A stretch of DNA of 64,000 nucleotides, from positions 310,001-374,000 of the forward strand of contig BLAL01000303.1 of assembly GCA_015698045.1 (NCBI GenBank). The letters run 5' to 3'. Made by a program: the position numbers and the translations under genes. A model generated the notes under the pieces. It saw only the letters and a list, made by a program, of their open reading frames with translations, was not told the DNA's origin and did no database searches. Shown in pieces: positions 23,869 through 35,980 of this stretch. The stretch is from Rhizophagus clarus (taxonomy: Eukaryota > Glomeromycota > Glomeromycetes > Glomerales > Glomeraceae). Position 1 is the first letter of the stretch, and each line of letters begins with the position of its first letter.

Positions 23869-25437
23869 TGTATGTATGTATGTATTTTTTTTGATTAAAA
23901 AAAAAAAAAAAAAATTACACAACACAATAAACGAATTTTTAATTCTCAATTATGTAAGTGGCGAAAAAAAAATTTTTTTTTATCCGACGAAAAAAAAGGT
24001 TACTTTTTAGGTGCACAGGAAAAATGTTCATCGTTTTTCGAAAATTTTTTTTTTCATAGTTTGCGCCAAAAAATGCAACATATACATTTCAAAATGTGAA
24101 ATGACAGGGTTCTTGAAGATCTTGCTTTTGTATCACCAAATCAATTAAAAACTTTTCGATATTATTTTTACCCCATTTGACATTAAACTTCTAAAAAAGT
24201 AAAATTATAAAAATTTCAAAAAGTATGTAGAAAGTATGCAGTATGCAAAGGAAGAAGAATGCGAGAATGCGAAATTATATCTTGTCGCATTTAATTTTAT
24301 ATCTTATATCCGCGCCTATAATGATTTATAAATACTGTATGTGTATGTATATGTGTATGTATATACTAACTACAATTTCACTTTTAAAATACAATTAATT
24401 ACGATTTTTTTTCAATATTATTTAACAAATAGATATTTAATTAGGTTTTTTTTTTCGTTTTCATAGAAATATCAATTTACATTACTCATTTCTCCTGCGT
24501 ATACTACATACTAAATGACTATATTCAAATAGAATATATTCATTAAAAGAAAAATCTCGCATATAATAAAATGAATAATATATACTATATATAATAAGGG
24601 ATAGAGTTATATATATAAAAGGTAAAATAAAAATATGTATAAAAATGAGAATTCGTGAAAAAAAGGAAAGAAAATACCCAATATTTATTTGTATGATAAT
24701 AATATAATAACAAGCCTAATATATGATGTATAAGTATATAAAAAAAATATATAGGAGAAACAAATAAAATGATTGAGTAAAGTAAAATGATACTATAAGA
24801 TAAGTAAATGAAAGATAGTATAATATATATATATATTTATATAATCGTTAAATGAAATATAATAATAAAGGTGATAAATTTTTTTTAAAAAAAAAAAAAA
24901 AAAAAATACAAGAATTATTATGGTGACGTATCATCATAAAAAAAAAAAAGAGTTGAAATTTTTACATGTACAATATGTACAGAAAGAAAAGAAAATTCAT
25001 AACAAAAAAACCCCACATACACACACACACATGTGGTGATTTTTTTTGTTATGGACTTCTTTCGAAGAAAAAAAAAAACATAAAATCGTTATAAGAAAAT
25101 TTTTTGTGGCAGAAAAACATAACTTCTGCAGTCATTATCATAAAAAATTAATTCACACACGCTAAAGATATATATATAATATGATAAATGGGGTAAGTAT
25201 AAAGAATTAAAAAATTTCCTCTTTAAAGAATACATTACGATTAAAAATTAAGAGAATATGAATTTGACCCGTCAGTACTTGTAAGTATATTCAGAGGGAT
25301 AAGGCCCTCGTGTTCTTATAGCCTATGTCCAATTATTATTACACTTTTGAATTAAAATCGGAACGACCCTAAATTTGACACCACATAAACTTATCCAACA
25401 ATTTATACAGATCACCTTATTAATTCGACCGATTAAA
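20824..25437. other. AT-rich intergenic with simple repeats
   Basis: No gene was recognised over 4.6 kb. It contains a strongly pyrimidine-rich strand segment (about 21370-21640), a (TATG)n microsatellite at about 23839-23885, a (AC)n run at 25017-25030 and many A/T runs. The right portion (about 24900-25437) lies downstream of the HSF-type gene and would include its 3' untranslated region. Confidence 0.4.
23839..23885. repeat. (TATG)n microsatellite
   Basis: About twelve uninterrupted TATG units. Confidence 0.95.
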
Positions 25438-27459
25438 TTAATAATACATATCCATTGGCATAATGGAATTTGGATGATAGAATGTTGACAAACTAGTTGG
25501 AACGGTCGATATTGGAGATGATGAATTTGAAGCTGGAGAAGAAGCAACCACAACATCTCCTTGATGAACTGGACTGTTCGCACCACTTGCATTGATTTGA
25601 GTTGGACTCGTTACAGTAGGTGCATTATTAAGTATGTCATTGGAATTCGAATTTGCAGGGCTCAAAGCTATTGAAGAAGATCGAGACGGTACTTGTGAGT
25701 TATGTGATAGCGGCGGAGAATGTTGTTGATTTGGGGAAGGTGAGTATAATATTGGTGATTGTGTGGTGGTCGTTGTTGGGAATATATTATATGACATATT
25801 TGTACTTGAAACTGTACTGACGGGATCCGAAATCATTACGGATGTCGTACTATTCCATGACTCATTAAACCCTGTGATATTCGATTGTGTATTATGAGGA
25901 CTTTGTTGATATTCTCCCATTATCGATGATCCTGCAATATTATTGAACGAGGATTGCGAATCAGACGGTATTGTAAGGGCTGAAGGAGTAACCGACGATG
26001 TTTGAAGAGACGATTCTGTTGGTGAAGGATTATTACTATTCATTAAATTATTATTATTATTATGATTATGATTAGATGAGTTAGGCGTGAATAAATTATA
26101 AGATGGAGGAACTCTTGAAGATGGAACAGTTGGAACTGATGGAACTGATGATGTCTGTTCTGTTTTTACGGTAGGTTTATCATCCAAACGAACCCGTTTC
26201 GGTATTTCGTATGGCATATGTCTAGTATATCCCCTCGTTACATCATGTAGCAATTGCACACCTAAAAAGAAAAGAGAAAGAGAGAAGAGAGATTAGTAAA
26301 AAGAAAAAATATATATATATATAAAATTAAAATCAAAAATAAATGTAATTTTTTTACCATCCGGAAAAGCACATGTAACTAATTGTGTTAACGCTATTAA
26401 ATGTTCTTGATGTTTGTGTAAACCTTCAGCAAGGTTTCTTACTTCCGGAAGTAAATTGTCATTTACAATGCTACTAATTTGTTTTAAATCTTTTCGTAAA
26501 TTTTCTGTCGTTGCTGTTAAATCAGCAATTCTTTCACGCATGATAGTATCATCAGATCTATCAGAACCAAGTAAAAAGTCCTTTGAATCTTGATAGACAT
26601 GTACTGAATTATTCGATCGATTTAAATCCTTGTTCATATTTCCGCTTTTAATCAATGAACTAGAACCATAGATGGACTGCGAGGACGAGGATCCATCACC
26701 AACATGATTTTGTGATAATGTAGAATCTGTATTTCTTGGCTTTCTTCTTACTGTTTTTGATACTTTACGACGGATATTTGGCAATAGATCCTGTCGACCA
26801 CGTCTGAATTGGGAATGGGAAAATACGCATGCGTGCTTACTACGTACGTGTTTTGATTTTCGAGCATCCGAAACTCGATAAAACCCATAAATCTAAGGAA
26901 AAAAAAAAAAAAATAATTATCTTGTATATAAGTAAATGAAATTTATAAACAGGTTAATAATAACAAATATTACTAAAAATATATTTACATTAAGTTGTCG
27001 GACGAATGAAGTAAATTTACAATGTTTGAAATATTTAGGTAAAACGTTTTGAGCGAATTCGTCCATATTACAAATCACAAACACGTCTCCTGTTTCGTTC
27101 CATGTAAGGTATTCTTTATAATCATCGCAATCGAGAAGTCTAAAAATTTTTTTAAAGATCAATAATTAAAGTAAGTATTTAAAGTTTACAAAATTTAATA
27201 AAATCAAATAAACAAAATCATTAAAAGATTTTTTAAATTATAATATCACAACTTACTGATATAATTTTGCGACGAAAACGGATACGGTATCTAGATCATA
27301 CTTTCCAGTCTCTTCTTGAAATAATGGTTCTCCTTCAGAACATGTAACATGTGAATTATCATTGTTATAAACTTCGTAACTAAGCATATCGTTTGATTGA
27401 GAAGGCATCATATGATGATTATTTAAAGGGTTTCGAATGCGTTCAGTTGTTGTTGTCAT
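25438..27459 (-). CDS. heat-shock-factor-type transcription factor
   Basis: This is a nuclear DNA-binding regulator of the HSF family. Four exons join in phase: 27257-27459, 26989-27139, 26358-26892 and 25438-26261, giving about 570 residues. The winged-helix DNA-binding domain runs from about residue 61 to 165. It starts SVFVAKLYQLLD, has the recognition-helix phrase CKFTSFVRQLNIYGFYRVSD, and ends FSHSQFRRGRQDLLPNIRRK. A heptad-rich segment (about 235-290, ERIADL...LTQLV) fits the HR-A/B oligomerisation coiled coil. The rest is Ser/Thr/Asn/Pro-rich and probably disordered, as in activation regions. The first 60 residues are also low complexity. The gene stands alone, with non-coding DNA for kilobases on both sides. 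I cannot tell from sequence whether it is the Hsf1, Sfl1 or Skn7-like branch; no receiver domain is seen, which argues against Skn7. Confidence 0.9.
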
Positions 27460-29006
27460 GACAAGTTAACCTTCTGATATAACTTTAAAGCTCGTTAATC
27501 AAATTCGTAATTCTTGTCTCGCCAAAAAAAGAAGAAAAAAGGAGGAAAAAAAAAATATTTTTTTTTTTTCTTTTCTTTGAAAGTCAAGAAATAAAAGAAA
27601 AAAAAAATATAATATATATAACTATTTAATAAATTGATCAATAAATTTAAAAGGTTAATAAAGAATGAGACAGAGTTTTTTAATATTAAAATAACTTTTA
27701 TAAAGTTTATAATGGAGAAAATTTTTTAAAGAGGTGTGTGTGAAAAAAGTTTAAAAGTGTGTGTGTGTGGTAAATTAAACGTTTCAGAGTTGTTTAAATT
27801 AATAAGCGTTCGTGTGTAGTTGTGTGTTTCTACGTTAAAATCGTTTCAACTGATAATATCTTTCTTAAGTTTTATAGATTTTTTTCTTATCGGCAGGTAA
27901 ACAGAGGTGGTGTCAAGCGAAACACACAGACCACCCACAGTTATTCTTTAGTTTATGCAGCGCAGTAAATAACTGTTGCAAAATGAAAGTGAAATAAAAG
28001 GCAAGGCATAAAAAACAGGACGCTTTTTTATATTTTTTTTAGAACATGAAGCTCCCCATTTATCATAAAGTTTTTAGGTACTATTCGTGCGTGCGCGAAA
28101 AAAAAAACCGTTATGAAGAGAAAGTGTGTGTGCGTGTATTTTTGGCACGTTAGTCTGTTTTGGAGAGACTTTATTGTGGTGTCCTCGTACAACAAATCTA
28201 GTGACCAGTGAATAGTGACCTTTTTTTTTTTTTTTTTTTTTAACGATTAATTGTGGGTTAGTTAGGGAAATAGGGACGGAGATATACTGTACTCTGAGCG
28301 ACAAGCTACAGATTGGCACAATAAATAAATCAAAAAATTTTTATAAAGACCGTTTTAGTTTATAACTTTGTATGTATTAGGCTTATCCATTTTTTTTTTT
28401 TTATTTATTTATTTTATTTATTTAGCCATTTGAATTGTTTTTTTTTTTGCTTGTTAAATTTTTTTTTTTTTCACGTATGACAGTTTTAGTTTTTTTTTTT
28501 CCCTTTCCTTTCAAACATGTTCATATATATAATACATAAATATAAATATATAAATATATATATATATATAATATAATATAATACGCACACACATATGTAT
28601 ATATTTATTTATTTTTATTTTTATTTTATTATATTTATTTTTATTCTTTACAAAAGTAATATGAAATAGTTAATAATCAACAAATTCGATATTAGGTCTG
28701 ATTTGATCTGTCACAACAGTATGAGAGAAATTTAACGACTAAAAACGAAAAGAGGCGGCAAATTAAATCCTAAATTGTAAAATCTTATTGTATATCAATT
28801 AACAAACTGTGAAATTTATGCAACACTGTATGTCGGAGAAACATAATAATTACGTTATTTGGTTAATTTCCCGCCCTTTGACCTTCTATGCTATCAGCTA
28901 CGACCACGAGAGGTGAAAAATATGAATCATAATATAATACTAAAATTTTATTGGAGAAAGTATTAAGTATCCCACGCCTTAAAATATTTTGGGCTTGGCC
29001 GGAGAG

Positions 29007-29039
<33 letters not shown>

Positions 29040-29292
29040 CTTGGAGACATATTATTTAAACTGGATTTATACTAGTCATGTTTTTTTTCGAGCCCATATG
29101 CTTTGCATGTTTATCACCAAAAAAAATCATTCGATTGGTATCACTTTTTTTTTTGTTCCACACTTTTCTTTTTCTTCTTTTTTGTCACAGTGGTTCAAAC
29201 AATTATTTATATATTTAGTAAATTACATCAATTGACAAAAGTTTTTTTTTTTTCCCTGCAAAATAAAAATAAAAATAAATAATAATAATAAT

Positions 29293-29337
<45 letters not shown>

Positions 29338-31053
29338 AAGTATACAAACAGTAGTATAGTATTTTCAATATTATATATATATAAATATACATACGTACAT
29401 AATTTTTTATTTACTTACTGTAAATGGATTTATTTGGTTGAATGAGGATGCATTGTATTAAATTGCCTAATATAATTTTTTTATACTTTTCAAAAAAAGT
29501 AAAGATCCGAAGGTTCCGGCTTCAATAAAAAAAAAAACCAGAGGTCCGAGGTGAAAAAAAAAAAAAAAAAATATTTTCATAAAAAGAGAAATCCGGAATG
29601 GATCGGAAAGATAACTTTGTTTTAAAATTCTTTGTCTAATGAATTGCATTTTCATAAAAAGTGTGGATTGACAAAGAATTAGGTAAATTTTATGCAATTA
29701 ATATGCTCGGTGATCTATTGAATACATAATTCATCATTGGATACTATTGGCCGCAGCGATTCTTTCCAAATGAATTGTTTAGGGAATGCGCTATTTGCGT
29801 GATTTATGCACTCTTGCTTTATACATATTATTATGATGTCCAATTTAGTATTTGGGCACTTTTTTTTTTTTTTATTGAAAAAAGAAAAAAATTTTTTTTT
29901 TTTTTTTACCCGCGAAAAAAAAAAAAAAAAAAAAAAATTTTTTATTGAAACAATATAATTTCACAATGACATTAATGTAAAATAATTTTTTGGGTTAATG
30001 ACAATGAACAAGTGAAGTGATAATTTAAGTTTGATTCAGCCAATTTATTTTAAAGTTTTGTTGTGCATAAAAGTTTTCTTTATTGTATTGAAGGAAAAAA
30101 AAAAAAAAAAAAAAAAGAGAGGAAAAAAAAAAAAAAAAGATTCAATAAAAATAATTAAATATATTACCACACGAACCATTCATTAAACAAGTAAGAAACA
30201 AGTAATGATATTAACAAATAACTAATTTCAAATAATATAATGACAATAAAATATTTAACAAGACTAATAACAAGCTTGTGTAAATCTTTATCAAAACGTG
30301 GAGTTAAATTGTTATAATTCCACTTTTAGATAAAAAAGAAATTAAAAACAATTAAAAAAAACCACCTTTTCTTTTCCGGATTTCCTATAAGGGACAAAGG
30401 ATATATATATACCGTAATTTAATGGATGGTTATAATTATATAATCCAATATTGAAAGCACTCTGTAAAGGAATACCACTAAACTTTAAAAGATAAATAAA
30501 TAAATAAATAAATATTTATTTTTAAAATAAATTAATCTCTTAAATTTCCTGTAATTCATAGCAAAGATTATATATGCCCAATAATCATTAATTTATAATG
30601 ACTTCTTACCGCCGCCCACTTCAAAATGCCTGCTGTAGGGCGTTTTATGTATTTATGTATGATTTGAAACATTAAAAAAAAAAAAAAGATCCATTTGGGC
30701 ATTTTCTTTTTTTTCTCAAATTTTTTAAAACAAAATTAATTATCCAAAATAAATAATTATGCCGTAGTAAACATCACTTAAACCTCTCCAAGTTAATGTA
30801 ATATATTACATGCATAACCATTCATGCAAACAAATTTCATTGAAATCTACCTGTTTACACATAATGTAGAGAAACATAAATGCATAGAAATGAACATAGT
30901 ATAGATTGAAACACTTACAATCCTAAAAAATTATTTCATTATTTTCATTGTACTAACATATGAAATTTTTTTACTTTTATTTATTTGATCAATTGCAGCC
31001 GTTTGTGTCATCTATATGCAATAATAATAATAATAATAATAATAATAGTAGTA

Positions 31054-31097
<44 letters not shown>

Positions 31098-32291
31098 TAA
31101 TAATAATAATAGTAAGTGCGTTTATTTGGTCTGGGTATCTAATTTTAAGTTTATACTACAATCTCGAATTATCAGTTCGGAATGTCGATTATTAAATGAA
31201 ATAATTTTCCGACATTGTTCATTATTTTTATTTTCTGCGCCTAAAAAAAGAATTGGATCTTCGATTTTTTAAAATAAAATAAATAAATGAAAATCTTTTA
31301 TCACCTTTTTTTTTTTTTTTTTTTTTTTTTACTAAAAAGATGCAATGATGACATATATATACAGTTCAGAGTTTTTAATATTTTTCATATCATGTCACGT
31401 GTTAAAATCGTCATCCGATTTTCACTTTTTTCATTTGAAATTTATCTATCGCCTTGTTAAACAATGTAACTTAACACATGATAATTAAAAAAATGTGAAT
31501 TCTTCTCCCCTTGTTCCCCCGTAATCTTACTAAATAAAAAAGAGATTACATCGGAAACTGTCCGAAAATAGTATCATATTTCCGGGGTGATTCCGGATTT
31601 TGCACAAAGTAAGGCGGTTTTCCCTGGTTAAATTATCCGAATTAGATCTTATTTGGGAGTTTGTGTAACCTTGGATCTAAAACCTTATGGGCGACACCAT
31701 GTATTATATGTATTAAGTTGCAAGCATTTCATAATTTTTTTTACCGGAATTGTAAACCTACCTCATGTAAATAAAATCAACGTTTCATATACCTTCAATT
31801 GTTTAGTAAAAATAACTTGGTTCCAAATTATTAATTCTATTCTCATTGTTTCACCATTAACCGATTTTAGAACTTCATTAAATTTTGTGTCCGCGTAATT
31901 ATAGCTATTTTCCATTTATGTACCTACGATTTTCTGGACGATCGACACAAATCTGACTATCACTTTAATATCATAGCACAAAATTGAAATATCTTTGAAA
32001 CCAGTATTTTTATCGTTAAAATGAGTCAAATTTTGTACGTATATTGTACGCATAATTTTTGACAAAGAAATTTTAAGTTTAATTATTGGTGATTTTATAT
32101 TTTGTATAATTTTCTTAAATCTTTTTAATTTTTTTTTTTTTTAATTTTCCTCCTTTGAACCTTTTTGTTTTTTTTTAGAAATTATTTCTATATTTGGTCT
32201 TATTCATTGTTATTATATAGTCCTTGTTAATAAGACACCGTGCACAATACATCATTTATTTGACTTTATAGGTAAAGTTTAATGATAATGA

Positions 32292-32322
<31 letters not shown>

Positions 32323-34060
32323 TTCGTTGTTATAAATTTTATATAATACAATCATTGTAGTTGAAACGATATCATAAAGGCATTGTTATTCTGATCATGT
32401 TAGAAACAAACATGTATATAAATAATTTAAGATTAAGTTGTAAAAATCCCGAATTTTCTTTATGGTTTTCATAATTTAATTTTATTTGAATAAATTTGAG
32501 ATAAAATAACAAAGAATATCATTTTTACCATTTTTACCATAAAGGTTTTTTTTTTTTTTTACGCCCGAAATTTTTTATTTTTCTTTGATCCATTCTTTCT
32601 TTCTTTCATTTTGTAAAAAAAAAAAAAAATGAAGGAAATCCATTCATTGTGTGATGTTGTGGCTGAATCACGGTATTTTTTAATATTAATTGTACCGTTT
32701 AATTTGGTTTCATTCAGAATATCATTAACTCTATGAACCCTTTTAACCTTTTTGACACACAAATTGGATCGTTGATGACGCCACAAAGTTGGATTTGGTT
32801 AGAATATACATGACGACAACGATGTTACGTAGCTGTGATTTTATGGCTCTATTGTATTGTCTTTGTTAAGAAATTTATAATTACATCCATTATATGTGTT
32901 ATCTATTGTTTTAAATCAGAGCAAATAAAGTCTTATGTTTGGAATTTGTTGTAAAAAATCATTTAAATCTTCTTTATCAACTTCAATTTTTTAACGCGAA
33001 TTTTATTTTGATACAATGAAAAGAACAAGGATATGTACATACATATTCAAGCATTAATTTTTGGGGTTCTTGGGGTGGTAATTTTAGGTGAAAATATTTT
33101 TGCCTTTTTTTTGGTCACCACCTCCTTTTTTTTTTTAAAACCTAGACCGGTCTAATATTTCTTTTTTTTTTTTTTTTTTTGCCTAAAAATATAATGAACC
33201 TATTTTTTTTTTATTATTATACTACCTATTTAAATTTAATATACTTTTTTTAGCAAATTATTTCATGTATTTATAAATAATAATAATAATAATAGCTGAT
33301 AAGTACTTAAATAATTTCAAACAATTTATATTTTATCTTTACAATTTTGGATTTAAATTAATGTAATTAATAAAGAACTTACTAGTACCAATAAAATGAC
33401 TTGTATAGTTTATTTAAAAAAATTTAAAATAATACATTTACTTATATATTATATACTGTATAATTAAAGTAAAAAAATTTAAGTTAATTTTAAATTAGAA
33501 TAGTTATTTTAAATTAATAATAAATTTAAAATTTAATAATTATATTTAATCTATTTATAAAAAATTTTAGTATATAGTATAATATTTAAATTAATAATAT
33601 TATTAAAATTCTTTATTATATTAAATTTATTATAATGAAATTTAAAATATAAAATAATTCTTTTAAGAATAAATATTAAAACTTTATTTTTAATAGTTAT
33701 AACATATTAATTATATATAAAAATTAAAAAATAATTAAAATAATTATATTTTAATAAAATTATATATATTTTTTGATTATGATAGCTATCACCTATAAAC
33801 CTCACAAAAATCATGTGACTTTAAAAATTTATAAATTAAAATTAAATCAATTATTACCAAATTTAAACTGATAAAATTATAGATTAACATGTGCTTAACA
33901 TTTTTATCAGTTTATTTTTTAGCTATTATAATTTAAAGTCTAAGAATTTTTTATAATAGCATATATTAATACATATGTGATTTCAACACCTTAAAAAAAA
34001 AAAATAGCATATATTAAAAATGAAAAATTTCAGACTAAAAGATCAGCAATATTTAAGTAA
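27460..34060. other. long AT-rich intergenic upstream of the HSF-type gene
   Basis: No supported gene in 6.6 kb. The part from 27460 to about 28300 holds the 5' leader and promoter of the HSF gene, with purine-rich runs and GTGTGTG tracts (27730-27830, 28120-28140). It also contains (AT)n runs at about 28556-28580, 29298-29328 and 32298-32322, an (AAT)n array at 31020-31113, and numerous poly(T)/poly(A) runs. Short open frames here are low-complexity or antisense shadows. Confidence 0.4.
31020..31113. repeat. (AAT)n microsatellite
   Basis: About thirty ATA/AAT triplets with a few interruptions (AATAGTAGTAAAT near 31043, and AACAAT and AATAGT near the end). Confidence 0.95.
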
Positions 34061-34089
34061 AATTTCACATGAAATTTGAAATTTCATCT

Positions 34090-34680
34090 CAATTTTCTCA
34101 TGCTTTGATTAATTTTAATAATGATGATTCATCCATCAAAAAGAAAATTTATCATTACGTGATAACAATGAAAAATTTGCAAAGAAATCACAAGTTGATG
34201 ATGACTGGAAAGATGAAAATGATAGCAAATAGGATGAAATTTATTTACCAAATGAAAATAAAAATAAATGCAAGTTAGTTTGGTCAAATAATGCATACCT
34301 GAAACAAAAAAAACGTAGACTTTACCTTACTAAAACATCCAAAAAATTAACTTATTTTGATAAATATGGACTAAGTGGTTCTTTTATAAGAGTAGCAAAT
34401 AGAACTGTTAATATTTTAATGCTTATAAATAAACAAACAACTTTGGTTGATTTTGATAAAGTTTTAGATGATATGAAAAACGAATATGATAATCAGCTTA
34501 ATATAAATGGAAGGGTTAAAAGTTTGAAGATTGAACTTAAAGAAAAACAAAAAAAATTATCTGTATCTGAATTCAACAAAAAATGAACAACCTTTGAATA
34601 TTTGAAAAGATTGGATGATGATGAAAAAAGTAAGTTAAAGGCTAGTAAAGAATACAGATTGAAATATGTCAAATCAGGCA
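34090..34680 (+). pseudogene. unrecognised protein fragment, probably from a transposon
   Basis: One frame reads protein-like sequence almost throughout: basic and charged, with phrases such as KLVWSNNAYLKQKKRRLYLT, YFDKYGLSGSFIRVANRT and FEYLKRLDDDEKSKLKASKE. The composition is unlike the flanking non-coding DNA. It is interrupted by a TAG (about 34229) and a TGA (34584-34586); the TGA sits in FNKK-x-TTFEYL, where tryptophan would fit. The frame runs directly into the minisatellite at 34681. I do not recognise the family. A repeated-element protein of AM fungi is my best guess. Confidence 0.4.
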
Positions 34681-35310
34681 CTAATCAGGTACTAATCAGG
34701 TATCTGATTGATATCTAATTAATGTCTGATTTATTTAATCTAATACCAATTAGGCAGTCTGATTGATAGTTGATTTCTGCTAAAATCTGACGTTAATAAG
34801 TCACCAATCGGGCAAGATCAATGTCTGATTGATGGCTGATTGAGGCTGATTAATGACCGATTAATAGACAATTAATGGTCGATTTGATGGTTAATTGATG
34901 ATCAATTGATGGTTGATTTGATGGTTAATTAATGGTTGATTTTATGGTCAATTGATGGTTGATTTGATGGTTGATTGATGGTTGACTGATGGCTAATTTA
35001 TAGTCAAATTATGGTCAAATTATGGTCAAATTATGGTCAAATTATGGTCAAATTATGGTCAAATTATGGTCAAATTATGGTCAAATTATGATCAAATTAT
35101 GGTCAAATTATGGTCAAATTATAGTCAATTTATAGTCAATTTATAGTCAATTTATAGTCAATTTATGATCAATTGATAGTCAATTATAGTCAAATTATGG
35201 TCAAATTATGGTCAAATTATGGTCAAATTATGGTTAATTTATGGTTAATTTATGGTCATTTTATGGTCAATTTATAGTCAATTTATGATCAATTTATGGT
35301 CAAAATACAT
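34681..35310. repeat. minisatellite: CAATCAG-type units grading into an 11-bp CAAATTATGGT array
   Basis: The left part (34676-34990) is a series of 10-13 bp units such as TGATTGATGGT and CTAATCAGGTA. The right part (about 34995-35310) is a regular 11-bp head-to-tail array of CAAATTATGGT with variants CAATTTATAGT. It ends AATACATAG like the degenerate block at 16020-16300. Confidence 0.85.
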
Positions 35311-35980
35311 AGAATCTTTATTTATAATAAATAATAAATACTAGTATAAATAAACATAAATAATTATTAATATTTAAAATAAAAATATTCATAATAAATA
35401 ATGTTACCAGTATCCACATATAATATTTGAAAACAGATGTTAGTATATAACTGATAAAGTTAGTAATATTTAATAAATAGTAAAGTGTAAATATAAAAAG
35501 TTAATAATCATCATAGTAAGTACAAATACAAAAAGTTAGTATTATGAAAAGTTTGTAAAAAAAAGAAAAATATGTAATGATGTTAGTAAAATATAAAAAA
35601 AAAAAATAAAAAAAAAGAATAACATTAGTAATATAAAAAAAAAGAAATATAGCGTTACATTTGTAATATTAAAAAGAGGTAAAGTTAATATTATAAAATA
35701 AAATATAGTCAATACAATAAATTTAATGATAAAAAAATAATAATTAATATACCCATAAAATGTAAAGAGAGTAAAAAGAAAATATAAAAGAAAGAGTGTA
35801 TATTTTTTGAAAAATAAACAAAGTCATGTTTAGTAATTTATATGCATGTTAAGATCAGGTCAAGTGCATAAGATCAGACTGAATTTTGATTGGTTAATAA
35901 TAAATAAATAAAAAAACTATCGTTAATTTTAATTCTGGAGAATACTAGTAATTTTACCAACCCTTTATTTAATTTTATGA
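35311..35980. other. AT-rich non-coding stretch
   Basis: The first ~100 bp match 16600-16680. The rest is A-rich with short repeats of the type AAAGTTAGTAAT. No gene. Confidence 0.4.

Noticed and set aside
34995-35310. Regular array reminiscent of CRISPR
   Set aside because: Units are 11 bp with no unique spacers, in a eukaryotic context. It is a minisatellite.
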